Assembly: GCA_002384725.1 (NCBI GenBank)
Contig: DGBF01000120.1
Span: 15,982 to 23,815, forward strand
DNA from: Flavobacteriales bacterium UBA4011
GTDB taxonomy: Bacteria; Bacteroidota; Bacteroidia; Flavobacteriales_D; Crocinitomicaceae
Length of the DNA stretch: 7,834 bases
Direction: 5' to 3'
Below are positions 1 to 6,961 of this stretch, piece by piece. The position numbers were made by a program, and so were the translations under genes. Under the pieces are notes generated by a model. The model did no database searches. It saw only the letters and a list, made by a program, of their open reading frames with translations, and was not told the origin of the DNA. Position 1 is the first letter of the stretch; each line of letters begins with the position of its first letter.

Positions 1-1
1 T

Positions 2-757
2 GAGTCGATTTTATCAGGATTAACTACTCCACCTCAATATTTTCCGAAAAACGTTTTAATGAACATTCAGGGATACGAAAGCTTAGACTCCATTTTGAAA
101 AAAGGTAAAAAAGCGTACGATATCACTGCATTTGAAGTAGTTGCCAACGAAACGAGAGCCTTGGTTTTGGATACAAGAGATCCAGCCGTTTTTGCAAAAG
201 GTTTTATACCAAACAGTATAAACATAGGAATCGACGGAAGTTTTGCGATGTGGGTTGGAGAATTGATTCTGGACATCAAACAAGAAATTCTAATAGTAGC
301 TGAAACTGAAGATTTAGTGGAAGAATCCATTATTCGTCTTTCGAGAGTCGGATACGACAATACAATTGGCTATTTAGATGGTGGTTTTGAAGCATGGGAA
401 AAGGCTGGAAAAGAAAAAGATGTTGTAAACAGAATCACAGCTGAGCAACTCGAAAAGCACCTCAAAAAAGAAACATTACACATCATTGATATTCGTAAAG
501 TGAGCGAATTTGAATCTGAACATTTACTCGGTGCGGAAAACATTCCTCTGAATGTATTAAACGATCATTTGGCTGAATTCCCGAAAGACAAATTCTTTAT
601 TCTTCACTGCGCTGGCGGATACAGAAGTATGATTGCAGCATCTATGCTAAAACAGCGTGGATATGATAACTTTGTAGATTTAATCGGAGGCTTTGATGAT
701 ATTAAAAAACTTTCTATTCCAAAAACGGAATATGTTTGTCCAACAACTTTACTTTAA
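2..757 (+). CDS. MBL-fold/rhodanese fusion protein, C-terminal part (5' end outside window)
   Basis: The reading frame is open from base 2, and the residues before the first in-window Met (base 59) read ILSGLTTPPQYFPKNVL. This matches the linker that joins the metallo-beta-lactamase domain to the rhodanese pair in Bacteroidota persulfide-dioxygenase-like proteins, so the Met at 59 is internal and the gene starts upstream. The visible 251 residues hold two rhodanese domains. The first (about residues 35-138) has the DTRDPAVF and GGFEAW landmarks but no cysteine at the active-site loop, where it reads VAETEDLVEES, so it is probably structural. The second (about 143-238) has IDIRKVSEFE and the loop CAGGYRS, with Cys codon at 608-610. 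Relatives oxidise glutathione persulfide or process thiosulfate in the cytoplasm; the metal-binding domain that would confirm this is not visible. It heads an operon with two more rhodaneses. The family call is firm, the exact substrate is inferred. Confidence 0.9.
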   Translation, partial: ESILSGLTTPPQYFPKNVLMNIQGYESLDSILKKGKKAYDITAFEVVANETRALVLDTRDPAVFAKGFIPNSINIGIDGSFAMWVGELILDIKQEILIVAETEDLVEESIIRLSRVGYDNTIGYLDGGFEAWEKAGKEKDVVNRITAEQLEKHLKKETLHIIDIRKVSEFESEHLLGAENIPLNVLNDHLAEFPKDKFFILHCAGGYRSMIAASMLKQRGYDNFVDLIGGFDDIKKLSIPKTEYVCPTTLL

Positions 758-779
758 TCAATAAAAACAAATAAAAAAC

Positions 780-1094
780 ATGGGAATATTTTCATCCATT
801 AAAAAAGCCCTCGGAGGAGGAGCACCACAAGATTTCAAACAACTCTTAGACGATGGCGCTCTGGTCGTTGATGTTAGAACTCCAGGCGAATTCAAAAGCG
901 GGCATGTAAAAGGCAGTATTAACATCAGCCTTGGTGATTTGAACAAGAAAATGGGGCAATTCAAAGGTAAGACGGTTATTACGGTTTGTGCTTCTGGAAT
1001 GCGATCTGGTCAAGCAAAAGGAATGCTTTTGAAAAATGGGGTTACCGCGCACAACGGTGGACCTTGGGGAAGAATTGCAAAATTGAAGAACTAA
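780..1094 (+). CDS. Single-domain rhodanese-like sulfurtransferase
   Basis: This is a 104-residue protein made almost entirely of one rhodanese domain. VVDVRTPGEFKSGHVKGSINI (about residues 29-49) is the standard N-terminal signature, and the active-site loop CASGMRS holds the persulfide-forming cysteine at residue 70. The domain ends early at NGGPWGRI, where larger rhodaneses read GGxxxW. The first dozen residues (MGIFSSIKKALGGG) form a short, basic, slightly amphipathic leader, not a signal peptide, so the protein is probably cytosolic, perhaps membrane-associated. Single-domain rhodaneses carry sulfane sulfur on the cysteine and pass it to thiols or partner proteins. It starts 22 bases after the MBL/rhodanese gene and ends 9 bases before the next rhodanese, so the genes are almost certainly co-transcribed. 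No Shine-Dalgarno sequence is seen, only an A-rich stretch, as is usual in Bacteroidota. Confidence 0.93.
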   Translation: MGIFSSIKKALGGGAPQDFKQLLDDGALVVDVRTPGEFKSGHVKGSINISLGDLNKKMGQFKGKTVITVCASGMRSGQAKGMLLKNGVTAHNGGPWGRIAKLKN

Positions 1095-1103
1095 ATAAGA
1101 ATT

Positions 1104-1415
1104 ATGGAGAACATAAATCAAACGCAATGGCAAAATCTCATTTCTGAGGACGCAAACGCAGTTATAATAGACGTCCGCACCCCGATGGAATGGGAAGAAG
1201 GAATTCAAAACGGAGCGTTGCTCATGAACATTCAAAATACGGCAAAGTTCATTCACGACATGGAGTCGATGGATAAATCAAAAATCTACTACATCTACTG
1301 CAGAAGTGGCGGGCGCAGTGGTCAAGCTTGTATGTTAATGAATGCAAAAGGGTTTAAAACATACAACCTTTCCGGCGGAATGCTGAGCTGGACAGGTGAA
1401 GTTGTTGCTCCATAA
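1104..1415 (+). CDS. Second single-domain rhodanese-like sulfurtransferase
   Basis: The 103-residue product is a single rhodanese domain distinct from its neighbour. It has VIIDVRTPMEWEEG near residues 20-33, the active-site loop CRSGGRS with the catalytic cysteine at residue 66, and the closing NLSGGMLSWTGE motif near the C-terminus. The arginine-rich loop CRSGGRS is common in rhodaneses of the thiosulfate/persulfide type, while the preceding gene has CASGMRS, so the two may take sulfur from different donors; that is inference. There is no signal peptide or membrane segment. The gene sits 9 bases after the previous stop and 9 bases before the small membrane protein, which supports one transcript. 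It is of typical length for the family and intact. Confidence 0.93.
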   Translation: MENINQTQWQNLISEDANAVIIDVRTPMEWEEGIQNGALLMNIQNTAKFIHDMESMDKSKIYYIYCRSGGRSGQACMLMNAKGFKTYNLSGGMLSWTGEVVAP

Positions 1416-1424
1416 ATCAAAAAA

Positions 1425-1667
1425 ATGGATAATAAAATTCGAGATTTTCTAGTAAAGAATCTATCACTTTGGGCAATGGCGTCGGTCACACTAGGACTGG
1501 CGCCCTTTCTCCCAGAACCGCATATTTGGAAACAAATTCTGAATATCTATCATGGCCGCTTGACGGAATCCATCGATTGGTTGGATTTATTAATGCATGG
1601 TGCGCCATGGGTTTTGCTGATTGTTGCGCTTGTCCTGAAATATTTAGTTCTAAAGAAGACGACTTAA
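1425..1667 (+). CDS. Small two-helix membrane protein of the rhodanese operon
   Basis: This is an 80-residue protein with two predicted membrane helices, about residues 13-29 (LSLWAMASVTLGLAPF) and 58-76 (GAPWVLLIVALVLKYLVL), joined by a 28-residue loop. The LGLAPFLPEPHIWKQI and DWLDLLMHGAPW stretches resemble, from memory, a conserved Bacteroidota family of about 70-80 residues that is often auto-annotated as RND transporter. That name is not justified, because RND pumps are around 1000 residues. The lysine-rich C-terminus (KKTT) suggests a cytoplasmic tail. It follows the last rhodanese by 9 bases, so it is probably the membrane member of the sulfur operon. Its biochemical role is unknown; an anchor for the rhodaneses or a transport accessory are guesses. 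Confidence 0.85.
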   Translation: MDNKIRDFLVKNLSLWAMASVTLGLAPFLPEPHIWKQILNIYHGRLTESIDWLDLLMHGAPWVLLIVALVLKYLVLKKTT

Positions 1668-2000
1668 AGCTTCACAAACCTAATTTTTTCGAAGAGTACA
1701 GTAATGAAAAGCTCCAGTTGGTAAACACCTTTTTCAAGAGTGCCAAAGTCAATTGAAGAGCCATTTATTTCCGATACGCATAAAACAGTATCGTGATTTT
1801 GATGCCGTAAATTATGAACGTAGTAAATTTCTCATCTGAAACAAAATTCAGTTGATCATTCGCTGGGCTTAATGAATTCCTTGCAAACTGGAGAAATTAT
1901 TGTCCAAAATTATCGGCAATATATTCCATAGTATATAAAGGCAAGTTAGAAGAAGGATCAAAACAGAAACTTTAATCTGTAATCAATATCGACCTTTGTT
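1668..2000 (+). other. Gene-free stretch with short, possibly decayed reading frames
   Basis: No intact gene is seen on either strand. Three short frames on the plus strand have coding-like composition: one runs to the stop at 1754-1756 (ending NTFFKSAKVN), one around 1786-1843 reads KQYRDFDAVNYERSKFLI, and one at 1856-1972 reads NEFLANWRNYCPKLSAIY. The first and third share a frame, with several stops between them. I could not assign any of them to a family. They may be remnants of a gene that once followed the sulfur operon, or chance. No hairpin followed by a T-run was found that would serve as an operon terminator. Confidence 0.4.
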
Positions 2001-2030
2001 TTGTTTTCAATCACACTTATTGTATATTTG
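2001..2030 (+). promoter_or_regulatory. Bacteroidota-type promoter before the nrtR-like remnant
   Basis: TTG at 2001-2003 is followed after 19 bases by TATATTTG at 2023-2030. This is an exact match to the Bacteroidota primary-sigma consensus (TTG at -33, TAnnTTTG at -7) with the usual spacing. The transcript would begin around 2034-2037, only a few bases before the ATG at 2040. It points at the regulator remnant, and read-through would reach gap 600 bases further on, for which I see no separate consensus promoter. Confidence 0.65.
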
Positions 2031-2039
2031 ACCATAAGT

Positions 2040-2551
2040 ATGACAGAGAAATCAGAGATAACTAAATCAAATTCATTTGAGCACTTTTTTTGAGGGGCTT
2101 TCTCTATTGCTATGCTCTTAATTAATTACCATGAAAAAAAACTGAAGATTCTGCTTCAGGAAAAGAAAGAAATCCTTTTGAACGCATGAATCAAACCCTT
2201 TCAAGTGAACCAGAATCGTGTGATATGGATAAATTACCTATGGTCGCCTTCGATCAGAAGAATATTGTTGACAACGTGATGAAGCAATTTAAAAAAGGAC
2301 TATTACATCGACCTCTTGTTTTTCATACCCTCCCACATAAGTTCATACTTTCAGAAGTTATTGGTGTGCATGAGCAAGCGCATAAAGAACAGTTTGACGT
2401 GAGAAATTTTCGAAAAAAAATATTGGCGAGTGGAATAATTAGCCCAATAGGTGAATTCAGAAAAAGTAAGAATCGTGGCGGAAGACCGGCAGAACTTTAT
2501 ACAATGAACCCTATTAATAAAATAAACGAGAAGAGGTTTAATCCGATTTGA
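2040..2551 (+). pseudogene. Broken NrtR-type Nudix/winged-helix transcriptional regulator
   Basis: Intact NrtR-family regulators are roughly 220-250 residues, with an N-terminal Nudix-like effector domain and a C-terminal winged helix. Here the frame from ATG 2040 gives MTEKSEITKSNSFEHFF, then an in-frame TGA at 2091-2093. It then continues in the same frame with SIAMLLINYHEKKLKILLQEKKE, the first strands of a Nudix domain. Near 2160-2186 the frame shifts and about 100 residues of the Nudix domain, including the Nudix box, are missing. The rest (Met at 2186 to TGA at 2549-2551, 121 residues) is a good match to the NrtR winged helix: LPMVAFDQKNIV, LPHKFILSEV, then FDVRNFRKKILASGII and GGRPAELY. 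The C-terminal piece could still be translated alone from 2186 as an effector-less DNA-binding protein. Which sugar or NAD-related ligand the ancestor sensed cannot be told. Confidence 0.78.
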
Positions 2552-2566
2552 TCTTTTTTATTATAA

Positions 2567-2578
2567 TTGATTAATCAA
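2567..2578. promoter_or_regulatory. Perfect 12-base palindrome upstream of gap, possible operator
   Basis: TTGATTAATCAA reads the same on both strands and lies 62 bases before the gap start and 15 bases after the regulator remnant's stop. NrtR-type regulators bind palindromic operators, so this is a natural candidate site for control of gap or for the former regulator's own site. The sequence is AT-rich and the region is AT-rich, so chance is a real alternative. No T-run follows, so a terminator is less likely. Confidence 0.35.
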
Positions 2579-2619
2579 ATAGAACCGAAAGAATAGAGAA
2601 TAATAAAAATACTAAATAG

Positions 2620-3636
<1,017 letters not shown>

Positions 3637-3720
3637 AATATTGAATTTGTAGTAATCTATGGAGCAGTCTATAAGTCGCCTATTCATTACTGTTTCGCAT
3701 ATAAAAGGCAATACAAAAGA

Positions 3721-4128
3721 ATGGAAGAATTAACATTAACCACCCCTGCCCTGCTGTTTTCGGCAATATCATTAATCATGCTCGCCTATACGAATCGGTT
3801 TTTAGCTTATGCCGCGGTAATTCGAAATTTACATGATAAATACCTTGAAAGACAGGATGATTTGCTAATTCTACAAATCAAAAACCTTAGGTTAAGACTA
3901 AATCTAACACGTTGGATGCAAATATTTGGTATTTCAAGCCTTCTTTGTTGTGTTCTAACGATGTTTCTCATCTACATAAATAAGGATTTTGTTGCTGTTT
4001 GGGTTTTTGGTGTTGCATTGCTTTTGCTAATTATTTCGTTGGCGCTATTAATCAAAGAGATTCATATTTCCGTCTATGCGCTTAAGCTTCACTTGAGTGA
4101 TATGGAGGAGAATTTAAAGAAAAAATAA
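3721..4128 (+). CDS. DUF2721 family membrane protein
   Basis: This 135-residue protein matches the DUF2721 family along its length: LTTPALLFSAISLIMLAYTN at residues 5-24, then a conserved basic segment after helix 1 (IRNLHDKYLERQDDLLILQI) and the closing HISVYALKLHLSDMEE. Three membrane helices are predicted, at about residues 9-33, 64-85 and 90-112. The positively charged stretch between helices 1 and 2 and the charged C-terminus should lie on the same side, by the positive-inside rule the cytoplasm for the first loop. The family has no known function. The gene stands alone: it begins 84 bases after gap and is followed by a dyad and a convergent pseudogene. Nothing in it looks damaged. Confidence 0.9.
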   Translation: MEELTLTTPALLFSAISLIMLAYTNRFLAYAAVIRNLHDKYLERQDDLLILQIKNLRLRLNLTRWMQIFGISSLLCCVLTMFLIYINKDFVAVWVFGVALLLLIISLALLIKEIHISVYALKLHLSDMEENLKKK

Positions 4129-4157
4129 AGGGATAGAAGCGTACATATTGCCCAACT

Positions 4158-4177
4158 ATTGTCCACTAGTGGATAAT
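4158..4177. repeat. 20-base dyad between convergent DUF2721 gene and pseudogene
   Basis: The core TCCACTAGTGGA (4162-4173) is a perfect palindrome, and three of the next four flanking pairs also match, the exception being a G-T pair that can wobble in RNA. As RNA it could form an 8-pair stem with a CUAG loop. It lies 30 bases after the DUF2721 stop and 24 bases past the last remnant codon of the minus-strand peptidase, so a bidirectional terminator is possible. Neither side has a T-run, which argues against a standard intrinsic terminator. Confidence 0.35.
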
Positions 4178-4200
4178 CTAAAAGCTCCTGCAAAACAGTC

Positions 4201-4686
4201 TCAATAATCTACTGTTACATCAAAGTCAAATGGATTATTTAGGGCGGTTGTGGGAGTAACAGTTCCATTTTCAGCAGAAAAATAATATTTTCCAAGAATC
4301 GCCATTCCAGCGCTTGTCCCGGCAATTGCAATAGTCCTATTCTGAAGGTTACTTCTGATAATACTATCAACAGGCGAATTTCGCCAATACGAAATATAAT
4401 CCCATTGATCACCGCCAGCGAACCAAATTGTTTAAGCATTTGAAATTATTGTTTGAACAAGTGGTAATTGACACCAGAAGCATCATTAAAAACGATTGAA
4501 ATCACCTCCATTGGCACGATTCAGAAACCATTCCATCGCATTGTCATACTCGGTTGCTCCAACCATCAGACCGATACCTCCTACTGCTAAAGTATCTTTG
4601 TTTAAAGTTGTTCCGCTAACATATATTGTTGTGGATTGCGCAAACGAAGTGCAGGTAAAAAAAAGAAACGATATAAGAACGCGCAT
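4201..4686 (-). pseudogene. Decayed secreted cyanophycinase-like (peptidase S51) gene
   Basis: Read from 4686 downward, the first frame gives a signal peptide (MRVLISFLFFTCTSFAQ) followed by GIGLMVGATEYDNAMEWF and NRANGGDF, the start of Bacteroidota cyanophycinase-related exopeptidases. It then jumps, with about 35-40 residues lost near 4500, to VFNDASGVNY in another frame. A single-base loss near 4465 leads to PLVQTIISNA, an in-frame TAA at 4434-4432, then IWFAGGDQWDYISYWRNSP and IAIAGTSAGMAILGKYYFSA. GTSAGM is the nucleophile motif of this family, with the Ser codon at 4312-4314. The frame stops at 4201-4203 soon after NNPFDFDVTVDY, where relatives continue for well over 100 residues. An intact gene would release or cleave beta-aspartyl-type peptides outside the cytoplasm. 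At least four lesions make a working product very unlikely. The start at 4686 is preferred over 4743 because it gives a clean signal peptide. Confidence 0.82.
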
Positions 4687-4696
4687 TTTTTTATTA

Positions 4697-4730
4697 CAAA
4701 GTAAGAAAAAAGTTTCTTCGTGATCAAAAA
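4697..4730 (-). promoter_or_regulatory. Promoter-like site retained before the peptidase pseudogene
   Basis: On the minus strand TTTTTG (4730-4725) is followed after 20 bases by TTACTTTG (4704-4697), one mismatch from the Bacteroidota TAnnTTTG element. Transcription would start about five bases before the ATG at 4686. This supports 4686 as the original start and shows the control region outlived the coding sequence. Confidence 0.5.
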
Positions 4731-4775
4731 GAATAGAAAACATAGAAATCCGTTCTCCTTTTTTATCTTCGTCCT

Positions 4776-6611
4776 ATGCAATTCCAAATGAACAGGAAAA
4801 CATTCTACACTCTCGTATTCTTCGTCTGTCTTTACTTGGTGTTCAGTAACTTTTATCATCAAGTAGGTCAAACGCTTAGCTATGATGTATACGGGTATTA
4901 CTTGTATTTACCTCTGACTTTTATTTATGGGGATTTGGGGATGCAAAATCCAGATTTAGTATATGAATTGATGGAGAAATATCATTCATCAGGCATTTTT
5001 TACCAGGGCCATTTAACGGAAAGCGGAAATTACGTGATGAAATACACGATGGGCCAATCCATTTTATACGCTCCTTTCTTTTTTATTGGACATTTGATTG
5101 CACAATTCACATCCTATCCGAGTGATGGATTCTCCAAACCATATGAGATGTCAGTTTTTATCGGCGGAATTGTTTACACCTTAATCGGTGTTTATTTTTT
5201 CACCAAGGTCCTACTCCATTTCTTTGAAGAGAAAATTGCTTTGTTGGTTTTATTGGTTGTCCTATTCGGGACAAATTATCTTCTTCACACAAGTATGTTT
5301 AGTCAAAACCCAATGACGCACAATACACTTTTTTCGTGTTACGCAATAATCGTTTGGATGACGATCAAATGGTACGAAAATCAAAAGTGGAAAACGATTG
5401 TTTATTTGGGCTTAGTTTGCGGATTGGTAACACTTATTCGACCGACGGAAATCGTTTGTGTGTTCATTCCTTTGCTCTGGAATGCCTGGAGTAAAGAAAG
5501 CTTAAACGCGAAACTGAAACTGCTTAAATCTAATTATAAACAAATCGTAACCTTTTCTTTGTTAATCTTTTGTGTCATTTCACTTCAACTCATATATTTC
5601 AAGATATACACCGGTTCATTCTTCTTTTCGGATTACAGTGGTAACAATGGTGAAGGTTTAGATTTATTTCCTCCGCATACTTTAAACACACTCTTCAGTT
5701 TCCGTAAAGGTTGGTTGATTTATACGCCGATAATGGTGTTTTCATTACTTGGATTCCGCTCCCTTCACAAGAGAAACAAAGCTATTTTTTGGTCACTTTT
5801 TATTTACTTTTCAGTCAACTTATGGTTCGTTTCTTCCTGGAGCAATTGGTGGTATGCCAGTTCGTTTAGTCAGCGTGCTTTGATTCCATCTTATATTGTT
5901 TTGGGTATTTCTTTCGGCTATTTTTTGCTCTATTTAAAAGAACAAAGGATGGTTTTTAAATCAGTTATTGTAGGAGTTTTAACCTTACTCCTATTTCTGA
6001 ATTTATTCCAAATATATCAATACAAATTGGGGATACTTCATGGCGATCGCATGTCCAAAGACTATTACTTTCGAACATTTGGAAGCTTGGTGAAGGATCC
6101 TGAAAACGAAAAACTGCTATACTTCGATTGGGGCGAAGCGCACGCTTCCAAAAGAATTAACGAAAAACACATATTTCAAGCAGTCTTCAAGCAAAATTTT
6201 GAGAAAATCGATCAATTTTACTCAAAAAATGCACATTCTGGTCAAAAAGCCGAAATTCTCTCAATGGAAAACCCTTTTTCAAAAGGAGTTGCAAAACGGT
6301 ATTCAGAATTGACGTCAAAAGACCATGTTTGGCTAAAAGTTTCATGTTGGGTGTATTCGGAAGTAGAAAACACCGATCAGCAGTTTTACCTCATTACGCA
6401 TGCAGACCATAAGGGGAAAGCGTATCAATACGAAACCTTAGATTCGAAAACCTTAGAAATTCCTTTAAAGACCTGGACGCAAATCACTTTTAATTATCTT
6501 ACTCCGCACATTCGTAGAAGTTATGATGAAATTAAGGCCTGTGTCTGGTTCCGAGAAGGTTTAGGAATTCTTGTTGATGATTTGACAATGGAAGTTTGGG
6601 AGGAGAAATGA
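4776..6611 (+). CDS. GT-C-like polytopic membrane protein with C-terminal soluble domain
   Basis: This is a 611-residue protein. Residues 9-26 are the first helix; about ten more follow up to residue 417, giving 10-11 in all. The first loop contains LSYDVYGYYLYLPLTFIYGD with Asp37, at the place where GT-C glycosyltransferases carry their catalytic acid. Other landmarks are IRPTE (221-225) and SNWWYASSFSQRALIPSY (356-373), which resemble Bacteroidota family-39-like proteins. Such enzymes move a sugar from a lipid-phosphate carrier onto an acceptor on the periplasmic side. Residues about 465-611 are soluble and strand-rich, ending in ILVDDLTMEVWEEK, typical of a carbohydrate-binding-type beta-sandwich. 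The start is uncertain: ATG 4776 lies five bases after TATCTTCG, a weak -7 match, so it would be nearly leaderless, and Met5 (4788) is an alternative. It stands alone, divergent from the peptidase remnant. Donor and acceptor are unknown. Confidence 0.8.
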   Translation: MQFQMNRKTFYTLVFFVCLYLVFSNFYHQVGQTLSYDVYGYYLYLPLTFIYGDLGMQNPDLVYELMEKYHSSGIFYQGHLTESGNYVMKYTMGQSILYAPFFFIGHLIAQFTSYPSDGFSKPYEMSVFIGGIVYTLIGVYFFTKVLLHFFEEKIALLVLLVVLFGTNYLLHTSMFSQNPMTHNTLFSCYAIIVWMTIKWYENQKWKTIVYLGLVCGLVTLIRPTEIVCVFIPLLWNAWSKESLNAKLKLLKSNYKQIVTFSLLIFCVISLQLIYFKIYTGSFFFSDYSGNNGEGLDLFPPHTLNTLFSFRKGWLIYTPIMVFSLLGFRSLHKRNKAIFWSLFIYFSVNLWFVSSWSNWWYASSFSQRALIPSYIVLGISFGYFLLYLKEQRMVFKSVIVGVLTLLLFLNLFQIYQYKLGILHGDRMSKDYYFRTFGSLVKDPENEKLLYFDWGEAHASKRINEKHIFQAVFKQNFEKIDQFYSKNAHSGQKAEILSMENPFSKGVAKRYSELTSKDHVWLKVSCWVYSEVENTDQQFYLITHADHKGKAYQYETLDSKTLEIPLKTWTQITFNYLTPHIRRSYDEIKACVWFREGLGILVDDLTMEVWEEK

Positions 6612-6961
6612 ATTTTAAATATTTTCAAATGTACGCGTCCTCATGTATAGATAAATATGACAGGACCCTATTTTCATAGATTTCGATTTTATTTTAGCCA
6701 CGAAAAAGGTAAATATTTATGTTGTACCTGTTTCTTTTCGTTTTGAGAAAAGCTACAACTAAAGAATAAATCAAGTGATTGAAAACAGACCATCCTGAAT
6801 AAACCAAACGGATCTTTTTTCGCTGTAATCTGTGGTGTTATAACCAAGCATCTTCAGATAGAATAAGCCCAAGGATCGATTAGATGACCGGAAATTGTGG
6901 AATGAGATATATGAAAACCGCTGGTTGACAAACAGCAATTGTTTAACAGCCGAAAAAGAAG
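6612..6961. other. 350-base stretch with no recognised gene
   Basis: The region lies between the 3' ends of two convergent genes and is AT-rich with many stops. A 24-codon frame opens at the ATGA overlap with the upstream stop (6608), and a frame reading DDRKLWNEIYENRWL reaches a stop at 6982-6984 inside the OmpA-family gene. Neither resembles a known protein. The only hairpins seen are weak, such as CTTTTC/GAAAAG around 6730-6755, and none has a GC-rich stem with a T-run, so no terminator is called. Confidence 0.5.

Noticed and set aside
59..757. Stand-alone two-rhodanese protein starting at ATG 59
   Set aside because: The frame stays open to base 2, and the residues before the ATG match the conserved linker of the MBL/rhodanese fusion, so the ATG is internal.
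1469..1756. 95-residue frame overlapping the small membrane protein
   Set aside because: Most of it is an alternate frame of the membrane protein gene; only the tail past 1667 is of interest and is described with the gene-free stretch.
1856..1975. Fragment NEFLANWRNYCPKLSAIY as a transposase remnant
   Set aside because: It bears a loose likeness to IS256-type sequence, but the conserved acidic and TTNAIE-like motifs are absent and no inverted repeats flank it.
4239..4439. 66-residue minus-strand frame starting MLKQFGSL
   Set aside because: It is an out-of-frame reading of the peptidase remnant; shifting the frame gives the cyanophycinase motifs GGDQWDY and GTSAGM.
4496..4723. 75-residue plus-strand frame
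   Set aside because: It is the antisense shadow of the signal peptide and N-terminal part of the peptidase remnant and has no recognisable motif.
6608..6682. 24-codon frame overlapping the membrane protein stop by ATGA
   Set aside because: It is short, has no recognisable sequence and is followed by many stops; the ATGA overlap alone is weak evidence.
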